Shown here: in pieces, positions 22,553 to 33,498 of the stretch | Position numbering within the stretch: position 1 is the stretch's first letter | How the letters are laid out: each line of letters starts with the position of its first letter | Origin: Diphasiastrum complanatum | Lineage: Eukaryota; Streptophyta; Lycopodiopsida; Lycopodiales; Lycopodiaceae | Direction of reading: 5' to 3' | Assembly: GCA_029204225.1 (NCBI GenBank) | Contig: CM055111.1 | Coordinates: forward strand, 18,122,668 to 18,186,667 | Length of the DNA stretch: 64,000 bases | Made by a program: the position numbers and the translations under genes | Notes under the pieces: generated by a model | Databases searched by the model: none | What the model was told of the DNA's origin: nothing | What the model saw: the letters and a program-made list of their open reading frames with translations, nothing else

Positions 22553-22564
22553 TGCTATCAGAGC
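22553..22564 (+). promoter_or_regulatory. El-2 primer binding site, one base changed
   Basis: TGCTATCAGAGC: the initiator Met-tRNA site with G-to-C at the third base. This mismatch lies at the priming end and could weaken reverse transcription. Confidence 0.85.
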
Positions 22565-23152
22565 TTGTGTTTCAGGTTATGAAGGAGGAAATCAAATCTA
22601 TCAGTGATTTGGTGAAGATATCAAGTCTAGAGCATGCTAGAGAGGATTCTACACCAAAATCAATTTTTTTGCTTTTGTAGATTGGATCTTTTGTAGATCA
22701 AAACACTAAATAGGTCAATGTACTTGTTCAATTCTGATTTTTGAATTCACATACTAGATTTGGCTGATTTTTGGATCAATGGTTCAGCCTAAGTGGTGGC
22801 TTATAGAATGCATATCAAATCTTCAGCATTTGCATGTAGATTTGGAATAGTCAATATTTTGTGATTTTGTCAAAACCCTAATTTTGATTGGATCTCTAGA
22901 TAGTGAGGTTGCTGGACTTCATTTGAGTGTGTTTCAATCTTAGGAAGTGGCAAAAGTCATTAGATTGAGGATAGATCATAGGTTGATCAAGATTCCATGA
23001 TTCTATGTGTTGATTTGCTTGGATAAGTGCTAGAAGAGAATTTGTGAGATAGTTTCAAATATTGGTGATTTCTTTTGAAAGCATTTGTTGTTGTTCAAAG
23101 GAGTGCTTTGTGCATTGAAGCAGGTTGAAAGAGAAGATCAGTTCATTGCTAC
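22565..23152 (+). other. El-2 untranslated leader
   Basis: About 590 bases, closely matching 60089-60676 of El-4. No sense frame. It ends just before the gag start. Confidence 0.75.
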
Positions 23153-23655
23153 ATGGCAACCTCAATTGTAGTCATGTTGGAAGCCAATGATAGGCTTACC
23201 TCAAGTAACTATTCATTGTGGAAAGTGAGGATGGAGTCACTTCTTGAGATGAATGATGTTTTGGATATTGTTGTAGGCTTGGAGGAGAGACCAGCAACAC
23301 AACAAGATCAATTGAGGTATGACAAGAGAGCCAAGAAGGCTCTACACGTGATAAAGATGAATGTTACCAATGAACTTCTCAAGGAAGTTCGTAAGTGCAC
23401 ATCATCTTTGGAAGCTTGGAACTCATTGAAGAAGCTTTATAAATCCAAGTCTACTTCTAGAGTATTGACTCTAAGAAGGCAAATCTTTTCTTGTTTGCAA
23501 AAGAATGAAGAAAGTCCAAGTACTTTTGTTTTGAGAATGACAGCATTGAATGATGAGTTAGCTTGCATAGATGAAAGCATTAAGGAAGGAGAGCTTATTC
23601 AAGTGATTCTTAATGGCTTGTTGGATGCTCATGGTAACATTGTTCAAAGTATTGC
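23153..23655 (+). pseudogene. El-2 truncated gag
   Basis: About 168 gag residues (MATSIVVMLEANDRLTSSNY through GLLDAHGNIVQSIA), almost the same as El-4. At 23655 the frame passes, without a stop, into module X2 and stays open to 24124. The zinc knuckle, protease and all later domains are missing. The junction shares only a few bases (AT/ATG) with both parents, as for end joining or template switching. Confidence 0.88.
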
Positions 23656-24205
23656 TATGGATGTGTGCAAATTGTGGAGATATGGTAAAACTAGCTACAT
23701 TGGGGAGCATTGTTTTGATGATGGATTTGTACTAACATTCTTAGTTGATTTTGCTGATGGAAATGAAGCTATTAATGGTTCATTATGTCACTCATTCATG
23801 GTCAAGTCATCAAGGTATGATGGTATCTTGAGGCAAGATGAGGATGGAGGCTCATTCATGGAGTATCATGGCGAATACAAGGCAACAAAGGACAAAGGAG
23901 GAGGAGACATGCAAGAAAAACTTGATCACTCACATTTATTTTTTGTTTGCTATATTTTTTCAGAGAGTTCAGAGTTGGAAGCATGGTGGAATCATCTCAC
24001 TTACATTCTATTTGATTCTTCATGTTCTAGTCACATTTGTACATGTAAAATTGATGTAAGAAATAGTGAAGCATCCCAAGTGGACACTATTCTCTATATC
24101 AATTATGGTTGTTTCTATTTTTAGCATTACATGATCATTGAAAGAAGGTCTGCACTTAGGAAGAAGATCATTCTTATGATGGATCAAAGTTCTATTGTCA
24201 AAAAC
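23656..24205 (+). repeat. Module X, copy X2 in El-2
   Basis: Starts GATGTGTGCAAATTG and matches El-4 from about 63498. The encoded block YGKTSYIGEHCFDDGFVL has the El-4 counterpart YGKTSYIGEHCFDVGFVL. About 160 bp present in El-4 (roughly 63653-63810) are missing here, with CAAG at both edges. The frame that is open from gag ends at 24124. The 3' end joins RNase H at ...AAAAAC-TATGCAAGGAGC. No known domain recognised. Confidence 0.8.
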
Positions 24206-24415
24206 TATGCAAGGAGCAAGCATATTGAGATACAATATCATTTTGTGAGGGAGCGAGTCATTGCAAAGGAGGTGGAGCTTCAACATGTGTCTTCAAGGGA
24301 ATGTGTAGCTGATATCTTCACCAAAACATTGGGAAAAGACTTGTTCATGAAGCATAGGACTTCACTTGGAGTATTATCAAAGTCTATGCTAAAACTAGTT
24401 GAAGAGGGAGTGTGA
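24206..24415 (+). pseudogene. El-2 RNase H C-terminal remnant
   Basis: Residues ARSKHIEIQYHFVRERV through SMLKLVEEGV, the last ~65 codons of pol, in frame with ATG 24131. The catalytic core is missing. The stop overlaps the LTR start as in El-1. The region may be kept only because it contains the polypurine tract. Confidence 0.85.
24398..24410 (+). promoter_or_regulatory. El-2 polypurine tract
   Basis: GTTGAAGAGGGAG, identical to that of El-1. Confidence 0.9.
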
Positions 24416-25060
24416 AAGATTCAACTAGTTTCATCACATTTTGCAATATTTCCATATTTGGCATATTGAGGCCAAAACTTGTTTTAGACTTAGAGGTTGA
24501 CTTTTCAAAGTTCATTAGTCTAAATTTCATTTGAATAAACACGTTTTGAAAGTGTGGTAAAGATAGAATGCGAGTTTGAGTAGATTCGATTTGAATAAGT
24601 TGGGTACATTGAATCTAGACCCAAAATTGGTAGGGTTAGCATTTTGGTGGGAAAGCCAAGTAGCCAAATAGGGTTTGGACCTGCTATAAAAGGATGTAGC
24701 TCGTGGAGAGAGTCATCTTCTCTCTTCTCTATCTCATTTAATGCTTATACATGGTTCTCTTGGGTTCTACTATCCATTGGTGCACTATCTTGGTGATTGC
24801 TTGCAATTCTATGTGTAGAATGATCTATATTTGCTATTTTTGGATCCACACGTGTGAAATATAGTAGCTTGCTAGTTTTGTATGGACAGCAACAGTACAT
24901 AATCATTTCATTCAAGTTTGATCAAGTTCTATTAGTGTTTGCATCTCAAATTGTGTGTAGATGTTGATTTTTCTACATTGGTGAGATTGGTAGTGTATTT
25001 CTCTTTCTAACCAAAGATCATTCAAGTAGATTGGATCTTAAGAATCTGAAATCTTTCACA
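24411..25060 (+). repeat. El-2 3' LTR
   Basis: 650 bp, with the palindrome CACACGTGTG at 24847-24856. It differs from the 5' LTR at about 20 positions and a 2-bp indel. Confidence 0.93.
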
Positions 25061-25061
25061 C

Positions 25062-25403
25062 AATTTTTATATTTCAAAACGAGAGTCCATTTTAGAGATC
25101 AATCAGGTCGAATATCTACAACCACCTATGAATGAGGTATTGACCAAATTTGAAGAAATATATTTTGGTCAAGAGTATGCCCAGAGACATGTGTCAATAT
25201 TCATGCCGACTACTTCATTTAGAGCATTTATATACAAACATCAATTCATGACTACCATTTTTATGAAAGAATTGTACAAGCAATATGGATCTTTCATCAG
25301 CCTCTTCTTCGACCATTATTTTTCCCCAATGGAAAAGCAAGTTGCAGACCTTCAACAAGCACTTTTCAATTTAGGTACCTACTACCATGTGTCTCAGATT
25401 TAG
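25062..25403 (+). pseudogene. 3' part of the unknown ORF interrupted by El-2
   Basis: Open from the El-2 edge to a stop at 25401-25403. It contains KFEEIYFGQEYAQRH and ends FNLGTYYHVSQI. In phase with 21625-21904 across the insertion. The region KQVADLQQALFNL is weakly coiled-coil-like. Family not recognised. Confidence 0.5.
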
Positions 25404-26100
25404 TAGACCCCCTCCATCATACTCTCACATTTTCACTTTTACCTTTGTATCATTGCTACCCACCATTGATTTTTTGACACTCGGCAAAAGGTGAATCTGG
25501 CTCCTAATTTCTTGTGAATATAATATATGTAATCCAATTAAAGGCTGACACTTCAGCACAACTAGCCCATGTGCCTAATTTTTAAAGCTGTCTGAAGGGC
25601 TAGAATCTAATCATTTTAGTCTCTGACCGTTAGTTTTTTGACACGTCATGAAAATTGAAATTCCTTTGCCATTTGTAAACTTCCATCAAAAGATTTGCAT
25701 TGGTATTAAGGTTCAAGGTGGCATTTGGCCTTGACTTGCATTTTATGTTTGGTGGTTCCATTCTTTGAGTTGCTAGTTCTCTTCCAAGTGTCATATTAGA
25801 GCAATCTTGGGTCAAAATTTACCATTTCTAAAAGGCAAAGAGATTTTTGTATTAGTCATAATATTGATAAGTACATTAAAATGTTGGATTGTTCTACTAT
25901 CAAAATTGATTCATATGAATAATCGATCCTTAATCTAGATCTATTCATTATCCAGTTTTGTAGTTTTATTTGTGTTTCTACACAGTCTATAAAAATACTC
26001 GGGAATCGCTCAATAGGTGGCTCCGACATATCGAATAAGGCTAAAAGCATGGTTTGTTGGTACAACATAGACTTTCAAGGACACTACCTTTTTTGGGTAG
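25404..26100. other. Intergenic, no gene seen
   Basis: AT-rich sequence with short frames on both strands but no motif, splice pattern or element end. Confidence 0.5.
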
Positions 26101-28286
26101 AAATGTATTTATGTTTTCTATTGGAGGAGAGATCATTGTAGTAAGCTTGGACATGTTATGAAATTCTGCCTTGAGCGACAGAAAGGCGTAGCTCAAGTGA
26201 TTGAGATGTCAGGTAAAGAAAATCTTAAGCTAGAAATCAATATAGTTAATTGTGAGTGCGATTGTTCTCTTAGTACTACCTCATTCTTGCCAAATGATTT
26301 ATTTCAATTGAAAGGCACTGTAAATGGACATGAAGTTAGTATTTTAGTGGACAGTGGATCTACTCATAATTTATTAACTCTAGCCTTGTGCAGAAACTCG
26401 GCCTCAAAATTGAAGTCAGTAACCATAGATATCGAGTATATCTGGCTTTAGGTGCAGAGTTGGAAACATGAGATGCTAAAGTTCCAAGGCTCCCAATTTG
26501 GATCCAAGATTATAGAGAGTTAATTGATTTTCATGTTTTAGATTTAGCACGTACGGACATAATTCTAGGATACAAGTGGTTATTTAATAAGCATTCTGAG
26601 ATAAATTTTGGAAAGCATATTCTCTCCTTTCAGGAGGGTAAAGAAATAGTTACATTGTTTGGTAATTCTAGGTAGTAGACAACCTTACAAGTAGTAGAAA
26701 ACCTTACAGGTTTTCTCAGAAAGAAGAGATAGAGATTTTTGAGAAAATTGAAAATTATCTAAAGATGGGTCATATTCAGCCAAGTAAGTCACCTTGGAGT
26801 GCTCCTATTCTTCTTAAATCGAAGAAAGATGGAGGCTTCAGGTTCTGTGTGGACTACAAGGGGTCGAATAAGGTAACTATTAAAAATAAATATCCTTTGC
26901 CTCATATGGATGATCTGGTAGATCGATTAGGTGGAGCAAAATACTTCACAAAGATGGATCTTAGAACCGGTTATCATCAAATTAGGATTCATCTGGATGA
27001 TGTGCAAAAGACTGATTTTTGGACGAGATTCGGTCATTATGAATTTTTCATGCTTCCTTTTGGGTTGACGAATGCACCAGCTACGTTCCAACAGATGATG
27101 AACGATATTTTTCATCCATATCTAGGGAAGTTTGTGGCTATATTCTTGGATGATATTCTCATCTACAATAGGACACTTACGAAGCATTTGAGTAATCTCA
27201 AGACTCTCTTAGATATTCTCAGACGAGAGAAAGTTTATGCTAAGGAATCTAAATGTGAATTCTTTAAGCATGAGTTGTTGTACCTCGGTCATAAGATCAC
27301 CTGTACTAGGTTGGAGATTGATGAGAGTAAGGTCAAGACAATGCTTGAGTGGCCAATGCCGAAGACTTTGAAGTACTTTCGTAATCAGAGTGATATGAGG
27401 GATCATAAATCTTGATGGGCTGAGCTTATATAGGAATTTGATCATGAGATCCGATTGTCAAGGGCAGCTCTAACCAAGTTGTGGATGCACTTAGTCGAAT
27501 TGGTAAACTAAATGAACTTTCATTCACCCAGATTTTCACTAATCTGTATCTTTCGTTGAGAAGAAAGTGTGAATTAGATTCTCATTTTGGTCCCATCTGG
27601 AAGATGGTGGAGATAGGCAAAAATGAGAATGGAATAGAGATCTACTCACAAGGGTCTCAGGTTCCTAGGAAAGATAAGAAGATAGCGGAACAGTTCTCTA
27701 TCTGAGGTGGTTCACTATTTCAGACTGGAAAAATTTGTGTACCAATGGATGACGAGTTAAAGAAGAAAATTTTTTATGAAGAAGAGAGTTTTATTGGCTG
27801 AAACTTAAGCCATTTGTCGAGTCTTCTGTGGTTAAATGTAGACCTTGTCAATTAGCCAAAGCTAAACACTTAAAAGACTGGAGGGTTGTTACATCCCCTA
27901 GATGTCCCTCAGAAACGATGAGAAAATATATATATGGATTTTGTGGTTGGACTTCCAAGGACCCAACGTCAAAATAATTCTATTTGAGTTGTGGTAGATA
28001 GGTTGACAAAGTTAGCTACTTTTATACTAGTCAAGTCAACTGCTAAGGCTTCAAGTTTAGCCCAGATCTTTGTGGAAAGATTATTTAGGCTTCAATAATT
28101 GCCAAGAGATATAGTTAGTGATAGAGATCCTAAATTTACAAGTCACTTTTGGTCAGCTATGTTTCATAAGCTTGAATCCTCGCTTAGTTTTAGTTTTTCT
28201 GGTCATCCTGAATCAGATGGCCAGACTGAGAGAACTAATCAGACTATGGAGGATATGCTGAGAACATATGTGTCTCACAAGCAATC
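26101..28286 (+). pseudogene. Ty3/gypsy pol remnant
   Basis: Order is protease, RT, RNase H remnant, integrase, as in Ty3/gypsy and unlike the copia elements around it. A damaged zinc-knuckle-like HCSKLGHVMKFC lies near 26132-26167. The protease motif SILVDSGSTHNLL is at about 26338-26376. RT is intact at 26765-27415 with SPWSAPILLKSKKDG, FCVDYKGSN, MDLRTGYHQIRI, LPFGLTNAPATFQ and the catalytic FLDDIL. Most of RNase H is missing and only a VDALSRI end block remains (27481). Integrase has DFVVGLPRT, VVVDRLTKLATF, VSDRDPKFTS and HPESDGQTERTNQ. Multiple stops. It is cut at 28286 by El-3, and nothing of its 3' end reappears beyond El-3. Confidence 0.92.
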
Positions 28287-28941
28287 TGTGAAAATTGTCA
28301 ACATTTCCTAGCTAGTTTGAGGCCTAAATTGGCTAAAATTGTAAATAGTTTTGGTTCTGGAGTTTCACACGTGTGAACCAGGCCACAATGTTTTTATTTA
28401 CTGTATTTTTTCAGTATGATGAAGTGTCAAACTTCATACCCTTCAAAATGAGTCCATTTTGATGTATTTTGGTCATATAAGCCATTTTTAGCTATTTTTC
28501 CTATATAGGGAATATCTAGGGTCAAGTACCTTCTAGAGAGAGGAGAGAGAGTCATCTTCCTCATCCATAAATAGTAGGGAAGTCGTGGAAAACAGGTTGG
28601 AGAAACCTTTTGTATGCTTCATTGAGATCAATAGATCATTGTCATTGTTTCTTCCTCCATTGAGAGCATTGTTGTGTGTATTGTCTTCAAGCTATTGTGT
28701 ATGATCTTAGGTGCTTTCCAAAAGTGATAGGCTGATGTATTATGGACTGTATAATGCTATTTTGGGCCGCACTTGATGTTTATGGAAGTTTCCATTTGTG
28801 ATAAATGCTTTTTGATCAAGTTCTTTGCATTCTAGGTAGCATAGAATGTGTTGCCAATTCCTAGCTTATGTAGTTTGGAGTGCAAGCATTCAAGCCAATG
28901 ATCTTGGAGTTTAGATCCACTTAGGATCTGTATTTTTCACA
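28287..28941 (+). repeat. El-3 5' LTR
   Basis: 655 bp beginning TGTGAAAATTGTCAACATTTCC and ending TTTTTCACA. The palindrome TTCACACGTGTGAA is at 28364-28377, here upstream of the TATA-like CCTATATAGGG near 28500. In El-1 and El-2 it lies downstream. Confidence 0.93.
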
Positions 28942-28953
28942 TGGTATCAGAGC
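28942..28953 (+). promoter_or_regulatory. El-3 primer binding site
   Basis: TGGTATCAGAGC directly after the LTR. Confidence 0.95.
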
Positions 28954-29795
28954 TGGTTGGCTTCTATTTACAGTAAGTATTCCATTTTTGGTGATATTTG
29001 GATGTTTGATCAAGTTCTAGCATGATTTTGCATTGCTTTGTTGATCAAATCTTACTAACCTTTGTTTTGTGAGTTGAACTTGTGGATCAAAAGCATATTT
29101 CAGGTCTATTGAAGATCAGAGGCTGAAAAGAAACTATTTTGGATCAGATCATAACACCTAATCATTTGTGATTGTGAGGCTTGTGCATATTCAATACTAA
29201 CAATGTTCTTTTCAATCCTATTGTTGACAATCTCCATTCTTGGATGAACACTCTCCTTAAGTGGATGAAACTTCTCCTTAAGTGGATGACAAATGCTCTT
29301 TTGAGTGAGTTGTAATTCTCCTAAAGGCTGAGCAAAGCTCCCATTTGGATGAAAGATCCTCTTTTTTGGGTGAACATATTGTAAGCTCCATTGTGAAGAG
29401 CATATTGTAAAGATTGTCATCAATTTTGGCATAAATTTTGGTGTACTTTGTTGAGCATGTAAGTAACTCTCCTTATGTAATTTGATTGGAGCATTTGCTG
29501 GAAGGTGTTAACCATTATGCAAGTGTGTTTTCAGGTTCTTAACAGGTTGAGGAACATTCTCATGTGAAGTGATCTTAGATCTACATCTAAACACCAAGAT
29601 TTGACAAGATAGTGAAGCTAGTCTTGTGATTCACTAAGTGTGCTCATTCATTCACCTCTAAATCTTGTATTTATCACTTGCTGGAGTTTATAAACTTTTA
29701 GAAGTGTGGTTTACATGTGGTTTTACAGGTTGAATCAATATCTTAGTGTGTTGATCATATGTTGATCAAGTTTGTTCATTACTAGGTAATCTTGA
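28954..29795 (+). other. El-3 leader with gag N-terminus deleted
   Basis: No gag frame of the El-1 type (MLESNDRLTS...) is found. The leader includes a short tandem duplication around CTCCTTAAGTGGATGA (near 29250 and 29272). The deletion joins leader sequence to the basic G-K-F-K-G-K region of gag near 29796. Confidence 0.65.
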
Positions 29796-32700
29796 GGCAA
29801 ATTCAAGGGCAAAGGTAAAGGCAAAGGGAAATGGTCCAAAGGTGGTAACTTTGATCATGATGATCACTCTTCCTCTTCCTCTTCTACTAAGAACAATAAG
29901 TCAAAGTTCAAGTGCTTTTATTGTGGGATAAAAGGTCATTTTGCAAATGAATGTTATAAGAAGAAAAGAGAGCAAGGAGAGAGGCAAGGAAATCTTACAA
30001 TAGATGAGGAAGAACATAACACATGTGAATCACTTGTTATGACTTCAAGTTTGTTAGCCAACATAGATGATAATGATCCTTGGTGGATTGATAGTGGAGC
30101 CTCATCTCACATGACAAGACATAAGGAATATTTTACATCCTTATTGTCTTATGAGGGAGAAGGTAACATCATCTACACTGCAAATGATGGTCAATGTGAC
30201 ATCAAAGGCATAGGCACTATTCCTATTTCCCTTTCAACACATAGGAAAGCAAATCTTGAAAATGTTTTGTACATTCCTTCAATCACTAAGAATTTGCTTA
30301 GTGTAAGTCAAATGATTGACAAAGGACTTGATGTGGAGTTCATTGGAGATGCATGTTTGATAAGTAAATGTGGATCCTTGATTGCTCAAGGTAGGAGGCA
30401 TGGTAAACTTTTCAAGCTTGATGCATGTGTGATCTCTAATCATGAAGGATGTATGGCTAGGGAGCAATTGACAAACCAAGAAGTTTGGCACAAGAGGTTG
30501 GGCCATCCCAACTTCAAATCTTTGGAGGTAATGGCAAAGAAAGAGCTTGTTCTTGGTCTCCCTAAAAGTCTTGTTGCAAACAATAGTGTTTGTGAACATT
30601 GTGCCTTGTCCAAATCTCATAGACTTGCTTATTCTAGATCTACTTCTAGATCTAAAGAAGCTTTTCAACTTGTGTATTCTGATATTCATTCTTCTAGTAC
30701 AACTAGCAATGGTGGGGCAAAGATGTATGCAACTTTCATTGATGACTTTAGTAGGTATACTTGGATCTATCTTCTTAAAAGTAAGGATGAAGTGTTTGCT
30801 GCATTTGTCAAGTTCAAGAATGAAATGGAAAACCAATTCAATACAAAGATCAAATGCTTAAGATCTGATAATGGAGGGGAATACACCTCAAATAGGTTCA
30901 AAGACTTTTGTATAGCACATGGGATTAAGAGGGAGATGTCTAGTCCTAGGACTCCACAACAGAATGGAGTGGCCGAGAGGAAGAATAGAACCCTTTGTGA
31001 ATGTGCCAAGGCAATGAGACTACATGCTAATCTTGCTAAGTCTTTTTGGGGGGAAGCTTTAGCATGTGCTAACTATCTATGTAATAGATGGACAAGTTCT
31101 TCCTTGGATGGTAAAACTCCTCATGAGGTTCTTTATGGTAGAAGGCCGAGTGTCAAGCATTGTAGGATCTTTGGATGTACATGTTTTGTCAATATCACAC
31201 TTGATGATAGAACTAAAGAAGATCCTTCATCAAAGAAGGGTGTGTTTGTTGGCTATAGTGAAGTAAGCAAGGCTTACAAAGTGTACATTCCTTCTACAAA
31301 GAAAGTTGTCATAAGTAGGGATGTCATCTTTCATGAAGAGAATGTTTCCAATGTTGTTGATGTTGATGTTGATGTGCCTACTAATCATCATGATGTGCAA
31401 GATGTCTTGGATGAAGATGGAGATGCCACTCCAAAGCAAACTTCAAGGAAGACTCAAAGGCAAAGGGCTAAGCCATCAAGGCTAACCTATGATGAAAAAG
31501 GAAAGCAAGTGGTGGACAACTCTAACCTTGCTTTTCTTACCTCTTTTGATGAACCAACTTGTGTAGGTGAAGCAATTCAAAAGAAGGAATGGATCCAAGC
31601 CATGGATCATGAGCATCAAGCACTCATCAAAAGCAACACATGGAGGTTGGTAAAGCTTCCAAAGGACAAGAAGGCAATTGGTTGTAAGTGGATCTTCAAG
31701 ATCAAGACAAATCAAGATGGATCAATCAACAAGTACAAGGCAAGGTTGGTGGCAAAGGGGTATGCTCAAGAATATGGTATTGACTATGATGAGACCTTTG
31801 CACCCGTGGCAAAGATGGTAACTATTCGAATCCTAATCTCTCTTGCAACTCTTTATGATTGGGATATGTGGCAAATGGATGTTACTAATGCCTTCTTGAA
31901 TGGTGATCTTGAAGAAGATATTTACATGGAGCAACCCGAGGGCTATGTTTCACATGATGAGCCTAATCATGTGTGCTATCTTCAAAAGAGTTTGTATGGG
32001 CTAAAGCAAGCACCAAGGAGTTGGTATGCTAAGCTCAATTCCTTCTTACTTTCTCAAAACTTTGTTATGAGTGAATATGATCATTCTCTCTACTTTAGAT
32101 TGAATGAAAATGATATCACTTTACTTTTGATCTATGTTGATGACATTATCTTAAGTGGTGGTAACAATCTAGATATAGATGAAATCAAGATGGCACTCAA
32201 AAGAGAGTTTGAAATTCAAGATCTTGGTAAACTTCATTATATCTTAGGAATAGAGATTATTAGAACTTCTAAATCTACATTCATATGTCAAGAAAAGTAT
32301 GTTAACTCTATTCTAAAAAGGTTTCATATGGAAGATTGTAAAGTTGTTTCTACTCCTATGGAATCAAATGTAAAGCTAACTACAAGAAGTAATGAAAGAT
32401 CCTTCAAGGACATTACTCTCTATAGAAAGCTAATAGGATCTCTTATATGGTTAACCATCACAAGACCTGATCTAATCTTTGTGGTTGGTAAACTAAGTCA
32501 ATTTATGCAAGATCCTAGTGAGGCTCATTGGAAGCTAGGAAAGAGAGTACTTAGATACATCTCGGGATCTAGAGATTTTGGCATCTTGTATGGAGGTACT
32601 ACACCTAACCTTTGTGGATTTTCAGATTCAGATTTTGCAGGTGATCAAATGGATAGGAAGTCAACAAGTGCCTTTGCAATCTATCTTGGAGATGGAGTGG

Positions 32701-32924
32701 TCTCATGGCTATCAAAGAAGCAACCAACTATCTCTCTATCTTCCACCGAAGCTGAGTACAAGGCATTAACAACATGCACCAAGGAGATTCTTTGGATCAA
32801 GAGGATGTTATTGGATCTTCACTTGCTGGAACCAGAGAAGACTCCAATCATACTTTGTGATAACCTTTCAGCCCAAAGCTTGGCAAGCAATCCTGTTTTT
32901 TCATGCAAGGAGCAAGCACATTGA
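29796..32924 (+). pseudogene. El-3 gag C-terminus plus nearly complete pol
   Basis: The frame is open from about 29796; the first ATG is at 30039. The zinc knuckle CFYCGIKGHFANEC lies at about 29912-29953, before that ATG. The protease site WWIDSGASSHMT is at about 30081-30116. Then come integrase (VWHKRLGHP, CEHCALSK, SDNGGEYTS, PQQNGVAERKNRT), RT (IGCKWIFKIK, MDVTNAFLNGDLEEDIY, LYGLKQAPRSWY, YVDDIIL) and RNase H (DSDFAGD, SLSSTEAEYKAL). A one-base gain in a T-run near 32897-32902 (CCTGTTTTTTCATG) shifts the last RNase H block into the 32857-33120 frame. Pol is otherwise intact, but the missing Gag makes the copy defective. Confidence 0.92.
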
Positions 32925-33120
32925 GATTGCTCACCATTTTGTGAGAGATCAAGTCATTGCCAAAGAGGTGGAGCTTCAACATGTCTCTTCAAAGGAGTGT
33001 GTGGCTGATATCTTCACCAAACCATTGGGAAAGGACCTATATTTAATGCATAGATCTAATCTTGGAATGTGCTCAAAGACTATGTTGAAACTAGCATCCA
33101 ATGTTGAAGAGGGAGTGTGA
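32903..33120 (+). pseudogene. El-3 RNase H C-terminal block after frameshift
   Basis: HARSKHIEIAHHFVRDQV through MLKLASNVEEGV, in a different frame from the main pol ORF. The stop overlaps the 3' LTR start. An extra ASN triplet precedes VEEGV compared with El-1. Confidence 0.85.
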
Positions 33121-33498
33121 AAATTGTCAACATTTCCTAGCTAGTTTGAGGCCTAAATTGGCTAAAATTGTAAATAGTTTTGGTTCTGGAGTTTCACGTG
33201 TGAACCAGGCCACAATGTTTTTATTTACTGTATTTTTTCAGTATGATGAAGTGTCAAACTTCATACCCTTCAAAATGAGACCATTTTGATGTATTTTGGT
33301 CATATAAGCCATTTTTAGCTATTTTTCCTATATAGGGAATATCTAGGGTCAAGTACCTTCTAGAGAGAGGAGAGAGAGTCATCTTCCTCATCCATAAATA
33401 GTAGGGAAGTCGTGGAAAACAGGTTGGAGAAACCTTTTGTATGCTTCATTGAGATCAATAGATCATTGTCATTGTTTCTTCCTCCATTGAGAGCATTG
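33116..33498 (+). repeat. El-3 3' LTR, truncated
   Basis: The first 383 bp of the LTR. The palindrome is shortened by 2 bp (TTTCACGTGTGAACC near 33193). It ends at GAGAGCATTG. Confidence 0.92.

Larger units (their letters stand above)
21905..25060 (+). mobile_element. El-2: short defective copia element with module X
   Basis: A 3,156-bp element with LTRs 21905-22552 and 24411-25060, starting TGTGAAAGATTCAACTAG and ending TTCACA or GTCACA. The flanks CAAAT and CAATT look like a 5-bp target duplication with one change. The LTRs differ by about 20 substitutions over 650 bp, so it is clearly older than El-1. Inside are a gag N-terminal half, a non-retroviral segment (module X2) and the last ~65 codons of RNase H plus the polypurine tract. 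Protease, integrase and RT are absent, so it could only move with enzymes supplied by relatives such as El-4. Confidence 0.92.
28287..33498 (+). mobile_element. El-3: copia element with truncated 3' LTR
   Basis: 5' LTR 28287-28941, PBS, long leader, gag lacking its N-terminal half, complete protease to RNase H, polypurine tract, and the first 383 bp of the 3' LTR. The two LTRs differ by about one substitution and one 2-bp deletion in that overlap, so the insertion is fairly young. The 3' LTR stops within GAGAGCATTG, exactly where displaced EamA gene sequence begins. The insertion cut gypsy integrase. No target duplication can be tested because the 3' flank has been replaced. Confidence 0.93.
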
